Shown here: in pieces, positions 1 to 7,807 of the stretch
Numbering within the stretch: the first letter of the stretch is position 1
Layout of the letters: the number at the start of each line of letters is the position of its first letter
DNA from: a bacterium
GTDB lineage: Bacteria; Actinomycetota; Acidimicrobiia; Acidimicrobiales; Bin134
NCBI GenBank assembly: GCA_026708015.1
Contig: JAPOVT010000003.1
Span: 62,001 to 126,000, forward strand
Direction: 5' to 3'
Length of the DNA stretch: 64,000 nt
Notes under the pieces: generated by a model
What the model was told of the DNA's origin: nothing
Database searches by the model: none
What the model saw: the letters and a program-made list of their open reading frames with translations, nothing else
Program-made: the position numbers and the translations under genes

Positions 1-177
1 AAAGGTGGCAATGGCGCCACCCAACAGGTTCTGGACGCGGTCAACCAATCCGGACGGGCCTACATCACCCCAACCACTATCGACCGCCAGCTCATCTTGC
101 GGGTGGCCATCGGCAGCCCCCAAACCGAGCGACACCACGTGGAAGAAATCTGGAATCTCGTCCAATCGGCTGCTTGA
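1..177 (+). CDS. C-terminal end of a PLP-dependent (group II) amino acid decarboxylase, partial
   Basis: The window opens inside this gene; 58 codons in frame 1 run to TGA at 175-177. The readable tail (VLDAVNQSGRAYITPTTIDR, then LILRVAIGSPQTERHHVEEI) matches the conserved end of group II pyridoxal-phosphate decarboxylases of the aromatic-L-amino-acid or diaminobutyrate decarboxylase type. In that family this C-terminal subdomain reads roughly N-x-S-G-x-x-Y-x-T, then LR-A-I-G-N-x-x-T, before a final helix. The PLP lysine and substrate pocket lie upstream and are not visible, so the substrate cannot be assigned. A short stem (AAGCC/GGCTT, about 218-231) follows and may help end transcription before guaB3. 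Confidence 0.75.
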   Translation, partial: KGGNGATQQVLDAVNQSGRAYITPTTIDRQLILRVAIGSPQTERHHVEEIWNLVQSAA

Positions 178-268
178 TTTCGCCTACCTCTTGGTGACGA
201 AGTAAATCCCCCTATAGCAAGCCTGAAGGCTTTAGAATTCTTGGTTTCCAATACAAAGGGGCGTCGCG

Positions 269-1432
269 ATGGCCGAGGTTGAGATCGGGCTGGGCAAGAC
301 CGCACGGCGGGCGTACGGGTTCGACGACATCGCCATCGTCCCCACCCGCCGTACCCGCGATCCCGAGGATGTGAGCATCGCCTGGGAGATCGACGCCTAC
401 CGCTTCGATTTGCCCCTCATGGCCGCGGCCATGGACGGGGTGGTCAGCCCCGACACCGCCATCGCCATCGGTCAGCTCGGCGGCGTGGGAGTGCTGAACC
501 TCGAGGGACTATGGACCCGCTATGAAGATCCTGAGCCGGTTCTGGACGAGATCGCGTCCCAGCCTCCGGAGAAGGCCACCCTCCGCATGCAGGAGCTCTA
601 TGCCGAGCCCATCAAGCCCGAGTTGATCGGCGAGCGCATCCGCCAAGTCAAAGAAGCCGGGGTGATCTCCTGCGCCTCGGTCACCCCTCAGCGCACCGAC
701 CAGCTCGCCCCCCACATGCTGGCCGCCGAGCTCGACCTCATGGTCATCCAGGGAACGGTGGTCACCGCGGAGCACAAGTCCAAGAACCACGAACCGCTGA
801 ACCTCAAGCAGTTCGTTCGACGTCTGGAGATCCCAGTGATTGTGGGCGGCTGCGCCAGCTATGACGCTGCGCTTCACCTCATGCGTACCGGTGCGGCCGG
901 CATCCTGGTAGGCGTCGGGCCGGGCCAGGCCTGTACCACCCGAGGCGTGCTGGGCATCGGCGTCCCCCAGGCCACCGCCATCGCCGACGCCCGGGCCGCT
1001 CGGATGCGCCACCTCGACGAGACCGGGGTGTATGTCCACATCATCGCCGACGGTGGAATGGCCACCGGCGGCGACATCGCCAAGGCCATCGTGTGCGGGG
1101 CCGACGCGGTGATGATCGGCTCTCCGCTGGCCGCCGCCCACGAAGCCCCCGGCCGGGGCCACCACTGGGGCATGGCCACTTTCCATCCCACCCTGCCCAG
1201 AGGCGCCCGGGTGCAAACCACCCCCCGGGGCACGCTGGAGGAGATATTGATCGGCCCGGCCAAGGAGAACGACGGGCGCCTTAACCTGTTCGGAGGTTTG
1301 CGCACCTCCATGGCCACCTGTGGCTATGAATCGCTCAAGGAGTTCCAGAAGGCCGAGATCATGGTCGCCCCCTCTCTGCAAACCGAGGGCAAGTCCCTCC
1401 AGCGGTCCCAGGGCATCGGGATGGGCCGTTGA
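269..1432 (+). CDS. guaB3: GuaB3 family IMP dehydrogenase-related protein
   Basis: This 387-residue protein has the TIM-barrel fold of the IMP dehydrogenase/GMP reductase family but lacks the CBS pair of true GuaB, the form typical of actinobacterial GuaB3. The catalytic loop is visible as [12 protein letters not shown] with the nucleophilic Cys at residue 222, followed by the phosphate-binding stretch [16 protein letters not shown]. The start is preceded by AAAGGGG. Its TGA overlaps the probable TTG start of guaA, so the two are likely translated together in guanine nucleotide synthesis. Actinobacteria usually carry a separate canonical guaB. Whether GuaB3 makes XMP, or acts like GMP reductase as reported for some homologues, cannot be decided from the sequence. 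Confidence 0.9.
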   Translation: MAEVEIGLGKTARRAYGFDDIAIVPTRRTRDPEDVSIAWEIDAYRFDLPLMAAAMDGVVSPDTAIAIGQLGGVGVLNLEGLWTRYEDPEPVLDEIASQPPEKATLRMQELYAEPIKPELIGERIRQVKEAGVISCASVTPQRTDQLAPHMLAAELDLMVIQGTVVTAEHKSKNHEPLNLKQFVRRLEIPVIVGGCASYDAALHLMRTGAAGILVGVGPGQACTTRGVLGIGVPQATAIADARAARMRHLDETGVYVHIIADGGMATGGDIAKAIVCGADAVMIGSPLAAAHEAPGRGHHWGMATFHPTLPRGARVQTTPRGTLEEILIGPAKENDGRLNLFGGLRTSMATCGYESLKEFQKAEIMVAPSLQTEGKSLQRSQGIGMGR

Positions 1433-3018
1433 CCCCTGCCGACGGATTATCGGCGGCCATGAACGCAGCCCCGGACGGAGCCAGCCGAGACCACCCGGTC
1501 TTGGTGGTTGATTTCGGGGCCCAGTACGCCCAACTCATCGCCCGCCGAGTGCGCGAAGCTCACATCTACAGCGAGATCGTCCCCCACACCATCAGCGCCG
1601 ATGAGATCACCGAGCGCCAGCCCGGCGCGGTGATCTTCTCCGGCGGCCCCAAGTCGGTCCACGTCGAGGGGTCGCCCCGCATCGACCCCGACATCTACCG
1701 CCTGGGCATTCCCATCCTTGGCATCTGCTACGGCGCCCAGCTCATTGCCGCCCAACTCGGTGGGGAGGTGTCCCGCACCGGCATCGGCGAGTACGGCCGC
1801 ACTGCCATGAGCGTGAGCGACCCCGGCACCCTGTTCGGCCCCGATGAGGACATCGAGCGCCCGGTGTGGATGAGCCATTTCGACTCCATCTCCACTCCGC
1901 CCGACGGCTTTGTGGTCACCGCCTCCACCCCCCAGGCCCCGGTAGCCGCCTTGGAGAACCCCGAGCAGCGCATATTCGGAGTCCAGTTCCACCCCGAGGT
2001 GGCCCACACCCCCGGCGGGCAGGCGGTGATGGAGCGATTCTTGTACCGGGGGGCGGGGCTGGCCCCCTCGTGGACCACCGAGTCGTTCATCGACGAAGCG
2101 GTGGCCGCCACCCAAGCCCAGATCGGCGATGGTCGAGCGGTGTGCGGCCTGAGTGGCGGGGTTGACTCAGCAGTAGCCGCGGCCCTGGTCCATCGAGCGG
2201 TGAGACATCAGCTCACCTGCGTGTTCGTGGACACCGGCCTGATGCGCCAAGACGAGGGCCAGCAGGTAATCGACACCTTCCGCCGGTCCCAGGGCATCGA
2301 GTTGATCGCAGTGGACGCCGCCGATCGGTTTTTTGACGCCCTCGTTGGGGTGATCGACCCTGAGGAGAAGCGCAAGATTATCGGCGAGCTGTTCATCCGC
2401 ATCTTCGAGGAGGCCGCCAACCAGGTGGACGGCGCCGCCTATCTGGTGCAGGGCACGCTCTACCCCGATGTGATCGAGTCGGGCTCCGATTCTGCGGCCA
2501 AGATCAAGAGCCATCACAACGTGGGCGGCATCCCCGAGGAGATGGACTTCGAGCTGGTGGAGCCGTTGCGCGACCTGTTCAAAGACGAGGTGCGGGCCGT
2601 GGGCCACGAACTGGGCCTGCCCGATGAGATCGTGTGGCGCCATCCCTTCCCCGGTCCCGGCCTCGGCGTGCGGGTGATCGGCGAGATCACCCCCGACAAA
2701 GCAGGCCTATTGGCCAAGGCCGACGCCATCGTGAGGGCCGAGATCACTGCGGCCGGATTGGAACGGGAGGTGTGGCAGGCCTTCGCCGTGCTGCCCGACA
2801 TCCGCACCGTGGGCGTGATGGGCGACGAGCGCACCTACGGCCAGGTGGTGGTGATTCGGGCGGTGACAAGCGAGGACGCCATGACCGCCGACTGGGCCCG
2901 GCTGCCCTATGAGCTGTTGGAGAAGATGTCGAGCCGCATCATCAACGAGGTTGACGGCATCAACCGGGTGGCCTACGACATCACCTCCAAGCCCCCCGGC
3001 ACCATCGAATGGGAGTGA
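1429..3018 (+). CDS. guaA: GMP synthase (glutamine-hydrolysing)
   Basis: The protein converts XMP to GMP with ATP and glutamine, the last step of GMP synthesis. A class I glutamine amidotransferase domain comes first, with the nucleophile in GICYGAQ (Cys100) and the partner motif FHPEVAHT. The ATP-pyrophosphatase domain follows with its P-loop SGGVDS at about 242-247, and then the C-terminal dimerisation domain ending in [14 protein letters not shown]. Length (529 aa) is normal. The start chosen is TTG at 1429, overlapping the guaB3 stop. ATG at 1459 is a possible alternative that removes ten non-conserved residues. It converges on the KamA-like gene 21 bp downstream. Confidence 0.96.
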   Translation: MTPADGLSAAMNAAPDGASRDHPVLVVDFGAQYAQLIARRVREAHIYSEIVPHTISADEITERQPGAVIFSGGPKSVHVEGSPRIDPDIYRLGIPILGICYGAQLIAAQLGGEVSRTGIGEYGRTAMSVSDPGTLFGPDEDIERPVWMSHFDSISTPPDGFVVTASTPQAPVAALENPEQRIFGVQFHPEVAHTPGGQAVMERFLYRGAGLAPSWTTESFIDEAVAATQAQIGDGRAVCGLSGGVDSAVAAALVHRAVRHQLTCVFVDTGLMRQDEGQQVIDTFRRSQGIELIAVDAADRFFDALVGVIDPEEKRKIIGELFIRIFEEAANQVDGAAYLVQGTLYPDVIESGSDSAAKIKSHHNVGGIPEEMDFELVEPLRDLFKDEVRAVGHELGLPDEIVWRHPFPGPGLGVRVIGEITPDKAGLLAKADAIVRAEITAAGLEREVWQAFAVLPDIRTVGVMGDERTYGQVVVIRAVTSEDAMTADWARLPYELLEKMSSRIINEVDGINRVAYDITSKPPGTIEWE

Positions 3019-3039
3019 GCCCAGCGGGCAGCTAGCAGA

Positions 3040-4404
3040 TCAGGCCGCTCGGGTGGTGATGAGCTGCACCCGCTGGGGGGTGTCGGTCTTCATGTTGTTC
3101 AGCTCATCGGTGTAGAAGAACTTCTCCTCGCCGAACGCCGGGCGCAGCTCGTCGAGCCAAGACGCCTTCTCGTCGTAGGCGGCGAAGAACAGCCGGTTCA
3201 CCCAGTCTGGGTCGCGACCCTGCACGAACTTGAGGCCGATCACCTTCTCACCGTTGATCTCCGCAATGCCGTCCACCAGCACCTTGCCCGGGGTGGCCGA
3301 CATCGACGGTCCCCGCCAGGTGCGGGCCAGACCCGACACCTGTTTATAGGCGTCGGTGTAGATCTGGTACGCCTCCACCAGCGGCACCTCGAAGTACCGC
3401 TTCGCCCCGGTGTCGCGCTCCACGAACATGTAGTAGGGCACTGCTCCTAGGGCCACCTCGGTGGTGATCATGTCGGCCCAGGCCCGAGCGCTGTCGTTCA
3501 CGTGGCGGATCAGCGGGGCCTGGCACCGCACCACCGCCCCGGTCTCGATGATGCGCCGCAGCGCCTCCCGGGACGCTTCGGTGGCCAGCTCAACCGGATG
3601 CGAATAGTGGGCCATGATGGCCAGATGGCGGCCCGAGGCCACGATTTCCTCGAACAGCCGCAACAGGTCATCGGCCTCCTCGCCCTCAGTGAACTTGTAG
3701 GGCCAGTAGGCCGGCGCCTTGGTGCCGAACCGGATGGTGCTGATCTCCAGGTCGTCGTTCATGAGCGGCTCGGCGTAGCGGCGGATCAGCTCAGTGCGCA
3801 TGATCATCGGATCGCCCCCAGTGAACAGCACGTCGGACACCGTCGGGTTCAGCTTGAGATAGGAGACCAGCCGATCGATCTCCTTGCTGGCGAACTTGAG
3901 GTCGTCAAGCTGCACGAACTGCGGCCACCGGAAGCAGTAAGTGCAGTAGGCGTGGCAGGTCTGGCCTTGGGTGGGGAAGAACAGCACCGTCTCCCGATAC
4001 TTGTGCTGCACGCCCTGCACCACCTCTTCCTCCAGGTATCCGGCGTTCATCTCCACCTGCCCGGCGGGATGGGGGTTGAGGCTCAGCTGGATCTCTCGAG
4101 CGGCGGCCTTGATCTCGGGCTGGGGCACCTCAGCTTTGATCATGTCGGCGATGCGGGAGAAATGCTCCGGGTCGAGCATGCCCTCTTGGGGGAACGTGAG
4201 CTGGAACATGGGATCGTCGGGCACGTTGTCCCAGTCGATCAGCTCCTCGCACACGTAATTATTGGTTTTGAATGGGAGGACCGAGCCCACCACGCGGGTC
4301 ACCATCTTCTGGTGCTCGCTTAGCCGGTCGAAGCCAGGAGTGTCTTCCAGGTTGCGGAGCTGGAAGGTGCGGAAGGTGTGCTGTTCGCCGTTGTCGGTGC
4401 TCAT
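3040..4404 (-). CDS. KamA-family radical SAM protein (lysine 2,3-aminomutase-like)
   Basis: This is a 454-residue radical SAM enzyme of the lysine 2,3-aminomutase/EpmB superfamily. The three [4Fe-4S] cysteines are C150, C154 and C157 in CHAYCTYCFRWPQ, followed by the SAM-contacting FTGGDP motif. A C-terminal SATPGK resembles the PLP-lysine loop of KamA (GGxGK). The cluster motif differs from canonical KamA (C-x-x-x-C-R-x-C-T-R-R) and it is longer at the N-terminus, so the substrate may not be free lysine. ATG at 4404 is chosen because GGGAGG lies about 8 bases upstream; the frame is open further upstream, but only as antisense of the divergent neighbour. Confidence 0.8.
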   Translation of the reverse strand: MSTDNGEQHTFRTFQLRNLEDTPGFDRLSEHQKMVTRVVGSVLPFKTNNYVCEELIDWDNVPDDPMFQLTFPQEGMLDPEHFSRIADMIKAEVPQPEIKAAAREIQLSLNPHPAGQVEMNAGYLEEEVVQGVQHKYRETVLFFPTQGQTCHAYCTYCFRWPQFVQLDDLKFASKEIDRLVSYLKLNPTVSDVLFTGGDPMIMRTELIRRYAEPLMNDDLEISTIRFGTKAPAYWPYKFTEGEEADDLLRLFEEIVASGRHLAIMAHYSHPVELATEASREALRRIIETGAVVRCQAPLIRHVNDSARAWADMITTEVALGAVPYYMFVERDTGAKRYFEVPLVEAYQIYTDAYKQVSGLARTWRGPSMSATPGKVLVDGIAEINGEKVIGLKFVQGRDPDWVNRLFFAAYDEKASWLDELRPAFGEEKFFYTDELNNMKTDTPQRVQLITTRAA

Positions 4405-4509
4405 GATGGGTGCCTCCCTGTTGTCTGTGCCTTGGGTGTCAGGGACTCCTCCGATGGTACCAGCCCCTCCGACATTTGTTAGGAGAGCTGGGTCTGCCAC
4501 CATAGGCGG

Positions 4510-5640
4510 GTGCTGACCAAATTCGACGATTTCCCCATCCACCAGACCCCCGATCCCATCTCCACTCCTTCCACCGGGGAGAAGGACTTCTACGAGCGCT
4601 ACTGGTTCAACGGCTATTCCAAGGCCGGCGACATGTATCTCGGCGTGGGCACCGCCCGCTATCCCCATCTCGGCATCCAGGACTGCGGCATCAGCATCGT
4701 CCACAACGGCGTGCAGCACGCCTTCCACGCCTCGGCCCGGGCCAACCCCGAGCCCTCCGACCTCAGCGTCGGCCCGTTCAACCTGGAGATCACCGAGCCC
4801 ATGAAGGCCTGCCGGGTGGTGCTGGAGCCCAACGACACCGACTTCGCCGCCGACCTCACCTTTGAGGCCCGCACCGCGGCCATCGAGGAGCCCCGCCACC
4901 ACTGGTCCGACGGCAGCCGCCGGATCATGGACACCACTCGATTCACCCAGTTCGGCCGTTGGCACGGCTGGATCGAATACGACGGCCAGCGCATGGAGAT
5001 CGACCGGACCAAGACCTACGGCACCAAGGACCGCTCCTGGGGAGTGCGTCCGGTGGCCGGCGGCGACAACCGGGGCGCCCCCCAGGCGCCGCGGGCCATG
5101 GGGCTGTTCTTCTTGTGGGCCCCGCTCCACTGGGACGACATGTGCAGCCACTACCAGCTCTTCGAGGACACCCTGGGCCGGCCCCGGTTCCACGTGGGGG
5201 CCTTCCTGCCCGCCTATGAGTCTCTGGCCGACAACCCCGGCGTGGAGGACCCCGGCGTCGAGCCCATGCACCGCCTAGAGCACCGCCTCGAGTTCGAGTC
5301 CGGAAGCCGCATGATCAAGAGCGCCACGCTGGCCATGACCTCGCTGGAAGACGACACCCGCCACGAGATCACCTTCGAAAAGCAGTTCACCTACCGCATG
5401 AAGGGCATCGGCTACAGCCACCCCACCTGGTCGCACGGCGACTGGAAGGGCGAGCTAGCCATGGAGTCGGAACGCTGGAAGCTGGCCGATGTCGACGAGA
5501 CCGCCTTCGAGAACCAGCACGTCCAGCACCTGATGAAGGTCCGCATGGGCGACCGCCAAGGCATCGGCGTCTTGGAGCAGTCCATCTTCGGCCCCTATCG
5601 CCCCTACGGCCTCGAGGGCCACATCGCTCCGCCTAGCTAG
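4510..5640 (+). CDS. Conserved protein, DUF7064/DUF7065-like (lipocalin/CrtC-like fold suspected)
   Basis: A 376-residue protein with no signal peptide or membrane segment, rich in Trp, His and acidic residues (GLFFLWAPLHWDDMCSHYQ, TYGTKDRSWGVRP). The motif GTKDRSWGVRP and the alternating beta-rich pattern resemble actinobacterial and proteobacterial proteins annotated DUF7064/DUF7065, related in fold to hydroxyneurosporene-synthase-like lipocalin domains and often found near lipid or steroid catabolism genes. The start is GTG at 4510, without a convincing ribosome site. It is divergent from the KamA-like gene, and its stop overlaps the SDR stop on the other strand within a CTAG. Function is unknown; family placement is from memory. 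Confidence 0.7.
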   Translation: MLTKFDDFPIHQTPDPISTPSTGEKDFYERYWFNGYSKAGDMYLGVGTARYPHLGIQDCGISIVHNGVQHAFHASARANPEPSDLSVGPFNLEITEPMKACRVVLEPNDTDFAADLTFEARTAAIEEPRHHWSDGSRRIMDTTRFTQFGRWHGWIEYDGQRMEIDRTKTYGTKDRSWGVRPVAGGDNRGAPQAPRAMGLFFLWAPLHWDDMCSHYQLFEDTLGRPRFHVGAFLPAYESLADNPGVEDPGVEPMHRLEHRLEFESGSRMIKSATLAMTSLEDDTRHEITFEKQFTYRMKGIGYSHPTWSHGDWKGELAMESERWKLADVDETAFENQHVQHLMKVRMGDRQGIGVLEQSIFGPYRPYGLEGHIAPPS

Positions 5641-6404
5641 CGCAAGTAAGCATCCCCGCCGTCGATGTTGACGGTGGTGCCGGTCATGTAGCCGGCGGTG
5701 TCGCTGCACAAGAAGGCGACCACTCGGCCGATGTCGACTTCGGCGTCGCCCACCCGCTTGAGGGCGAAGCGCTCTTGGAGGGCGGCGAAACCATCGGGGT
5801 TGAATCCCTTCCAGTCCTCCATGGCCGGCGACATAGCCACCGGCATCAAGGTAATGGCCCGGATGCCGTCGGCCCCCCACTCCATTGCCGCGGCCCGGGT
5901 TATCGACTGGATGGCCGACTTCACCCCGGCATACACCCCCATGCCGCTGGGGTCAGTCTTCAGGCTCGACCCCGAGCCCTGGTTGATTATCACCCCGCCG
6001 TCCTTGAGGTACGGATGGCACAGCCGCATGAACCGGATGGAGGCCAGCGCCCCCGACGTCCACGCCGCCATGCACGCCTCGTCACTCACCTCCAGCAAAT
6101 GCCCGTGGGGCACCTGCTGGGCGTTGTTCACCAGGATGTCGATGGTGCCGAAGTGCTCCACGGTGCGATCCACGCACGCCTGAATGTCGTCCAGTTCGTT
6201 CACGTCGCACACCAGCGCCAGGGCCGACCCGCCCCGATCGGTGATCTCAGCCGCCACCGCCTGCACCTTCGACTCAGTTCGAGCCGCCACCGTGACCCCG
6301 GCGCCTTCTGCCGACAGGGCCAAGGCGATACCCCGACCCACTCCCTGGCCCCCGCCGGTCACAATGGCCGTCTTTCCGTCAAGCATTCCCATGGCGTCGA
6401 ACAC
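5637..6404 (-). CDS. SDR family NAD(P)-dependent oxidoreductase
   Basis: A classical short-chain dehydrogenase/reductase of 255 aa. It has the dinucleotide-binding motif TGGGQGVGRG near the N-terminus, NNAQQ in place of NNAG, a Tyr-x-x-x-Lys catalytic pair in YAGVKSAIQ with the serines of QGSGSSLK upstream, and the C-terminal MTGTTVNIDGGDAYLR typical of the family. The substrate cannot be inferred. The GTG at 6404 is the longest start; ATG at 6392 or 6386 (MLDGKTAIVTGG) would suit the family length better. The stop codon overlaps that of the convergent gene. Confidence 0.9.
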   Translation of the reverse strand: MFDAMGMLDGKTAIVTGGGQGVGRGIALALSAEGAGVTVAARTESKVQAVAAEITDRGGSALALVCDVNELDDIQACVDRTVEHFGTIDILVNNAQQVPHGHLLEVSDEACMAAWTSGALASIRFMRLCHPYLKDGGVIINQGSGSSLKTDPSGMGVYAGVKSAIQSITRAAAMEWGADGIRAITLMPVAMSPAMEDWKGFNPDGFAALQERFALKRVGDAEVDIGRVVAFLCSDTAGYMTGTTVNIDGGDAYLR

Positions 6405-6446
6405 TATCCCGGCGAGTTGGGCAAACCACGGGCGACCGGCAATGAG

Positions 6447-6537
6447 CGGAGAGGGTGGGATTCGAACCCACGAACCACCTTACGGCAGTTACTTCCTTAG
6501 CAGGGAAGCGCCTTCAACCGGACTCGGCCACCTCTCC
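6447..6537 (-). tRNA. tRNA-Ser (anticodon GCT)
   Basis: Reading the minus strand, GGAGAGG (6537-6531) pairs with CCTCTCC (6454-6448) as acceptor stem. There is a long type II variable arm, the TpsiC arm GTGGGTTCGAATCCCAC, and the anticodon stem-loop CTTCC-CTGCTAA-GGAAG with anticodon GCT. The discriminator is G and the CCA end is not encoded. Confidence 0.95.
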
Positions 6538-6612
6538 AGGCCCCTCCACCCTAGCGGTTCGCCTTCGGCCTGGCCCTTTGGATTGCCGGGTGACCCTCTA
6601 CGATCCGATGAC

Positions 6613-6801
6613 ATGACCCCGTTCGACACAGGCACCGCCGCCCATCTGCTGGCCGCCGACGAGGTGACCGCCCTGCTGGCCATCCCCGACGACTATCTCC
6701 AAATGTGCCTCATTCCGGTGGCCTACCTGCGGGGCGGCGACCTCAAACCCCCCGCCCGCAAGGATCCCGACGAGATCATCGCCTGGAACTCTTGGGCGTA
6801 A
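6613..6801 (+). pseudogene. Nitroreductase family C-terminal remnant
   Basis: A 62-codon open frame whose translation (LLAIPDDYLQMCLIPVAYL, then PPARKDPDEIIAWNSW) matches the last 45 or so residues of nitroreductase-family flavoproteins, which usually run to about 200 aa and end in LIP-x-GYP..KPxRRPxxEVVxWxxW. The FMN-binding N-terminal two thirds is absent: upstream lies a tRNA-Ser, only 75 bp away, with no coding signal. It is most simply a decayed gene. A small independently translated protein is possible but unlikely. It sits between two tRNA-Ser genes. Confidence 0.6.
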
Positions 6802-6844
6802 TCCACCTCTTCAGCACCACTCTCAGACAAGTAATCTCCCCCTC

Positions 6845-6931
6845 GGAGGGATGGCAGAGCGGACGATTGCAACGGCCTTGAAAGCCGTAGGGCCTTCCGG
6901 GGTCCCGGGGGTTCGAATCCCCCTCCCTCCG
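6845..6931 (+). tRNA. tRNA-Ser (anticodon TGA)
   Basis: The acceptor GGAGGGA (6845-6851) pairs with TCCCTCC (6924-6930) and the discriminator is G. The anticodon stem-loop is ACGGC-CTTGAAA-GCCGT, giving TGA. A long serine-type variable arm and GGGGGTTCGAATCCCCC as TpsiC arm are present. CCA is not encoded. Confidence 0.95.
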
Positions 6932-6973
6932 CTTTGGGCGGCTTGGCGCGAACAGATGTGCTACTAAGCCCCC

Positions 6974-7744
6974 ATGACCGTTCCTGCTTGGTCCCAGCCC
7001 CGCATCGCCATCGTGACCGGTGGCGGCTCCGGCATCGGTGAGGCCGTCAGCCAGCGGCTGGCCGCCGACGGCGCCGCGGTGGGCGTGTTCGACCTCGACG
7101 GCGAATCGGCAGCGGCAACCTCGTCGGCCATCGAGGCGGCAGGGGGTGCCGCCATTGGCGTGGCATGCGACGTGGCCGATCGGGCGGCAATAGAGGCGGG
7201 GGTCGCCGAGACCGTCGATCAGCTCGGCCGCCCGACAATTCTCATAAACAACGCCGGCATCACTCCTTTCGGGCGGTTCCTGGATATATCCCGAGAAGCC
7301 TTCGACCAGGTGATTGCCGTCAACCTCCGGGGCACCTTCGAGTGCTGCCAGGTGGTAATCCCCCACATGGTGGAAGAAGGCTGGGGCCGGATCGTCAACA
7401 TCTCGTCGTCGAGCGCCCAAACCGGCAACTTCGGCCACACCCACTACTCGGCCTCCAAAGCAGCGGTGATCGGGCTTACCCGGTCGCTGGCCAAAGAGTT
7501 CGGACGCAAGGGCATCACCGTCAACGTCGTTCCCCCCAGCTTCATCGAAACTCCCTCGCTCCACCGGGCGGCCGAAGAGGGCCAGCTCGGCCGCGGAATC
7601 GAAGAGCACATACCCACCACCCCGGTGCGCCGAGTGGGCCAACCCGCCGACATCGCCGCGGCCTGCGCTTTTCTGTGCCGCGACGACGCCAGCTACATCA
7701 CCGGACAGGTGCTCGGAGTCAACGGCGGGCGGGTAATCGTCTAA
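6974..7744 (+). CDS. SDR family NAD(P)-dependent oxidoreductase
   Basis: A 256-residue short-chain dehydrogenase/reductase. The nucleotide-binding TGGGSGIGEA lies at about residues 15-24, NNAG at about 90, the catalytic serines in NISSSSAQTG, the Tyr-x-x-x-Lys pair in HYSASKAAVIGL, and the C-terminal YITGQVLGVNGGRVIV. The pattern resembles FabG-type 3-oxoacyl reductases or 3-hydroxyacyl-CoA dehydrogenases. No neighbour fixes the substrate. It lies just downstream of tRNA-Ser(TGA) and upstream of the ABC exporter pair in the same orientation. Confidence 0.9.
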   Translation: MTVPAWSQPRIAIVTGGGSGIGEAVSQRLAADGAAVGVFDLDGESAAATSSAIEAAGGAAIGVACDVADRAAIEAGVAETVDQLGRPTILINNAGITPFGRFLDISREAFDQVIAVNLRGTFECCQVVIPHMVEEGWGRIVNISSSSAQTGNFGHTHYSASKAAVIGLTRSLAKEFGRKGITVNVVPPSFIETPSLHRAAEEGQLGRGIEEHIPTTPVRRVGQPADIAAACAFLCRDDASYITGQVLGVNGGRVIV

Positions 7745-7807
7745 TCCCTCATCCACGTCGGGCAATATCCTGAAGCGCGCGGCAGCCAGCCGCCCGCACA
7801 GCCACCC

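Noticed and set aside
509..1381. Long antisense frame across guaB3 and similar long minus-strand frames under guaA, pccB and the mutase
   Set aside because: Such frames are expected on the opposite strand of high-GC genes. Their translations are low-complexity Gly/His/Asp/Arg-rich and match no family.
4405..5271. N-terminal extension of the KamA-like protein (open frame to 5271)
   Set aside because: The extra part is the antisense of the divergent gene at 4510-5640. The ATG at 4404 has a good ribosome site.
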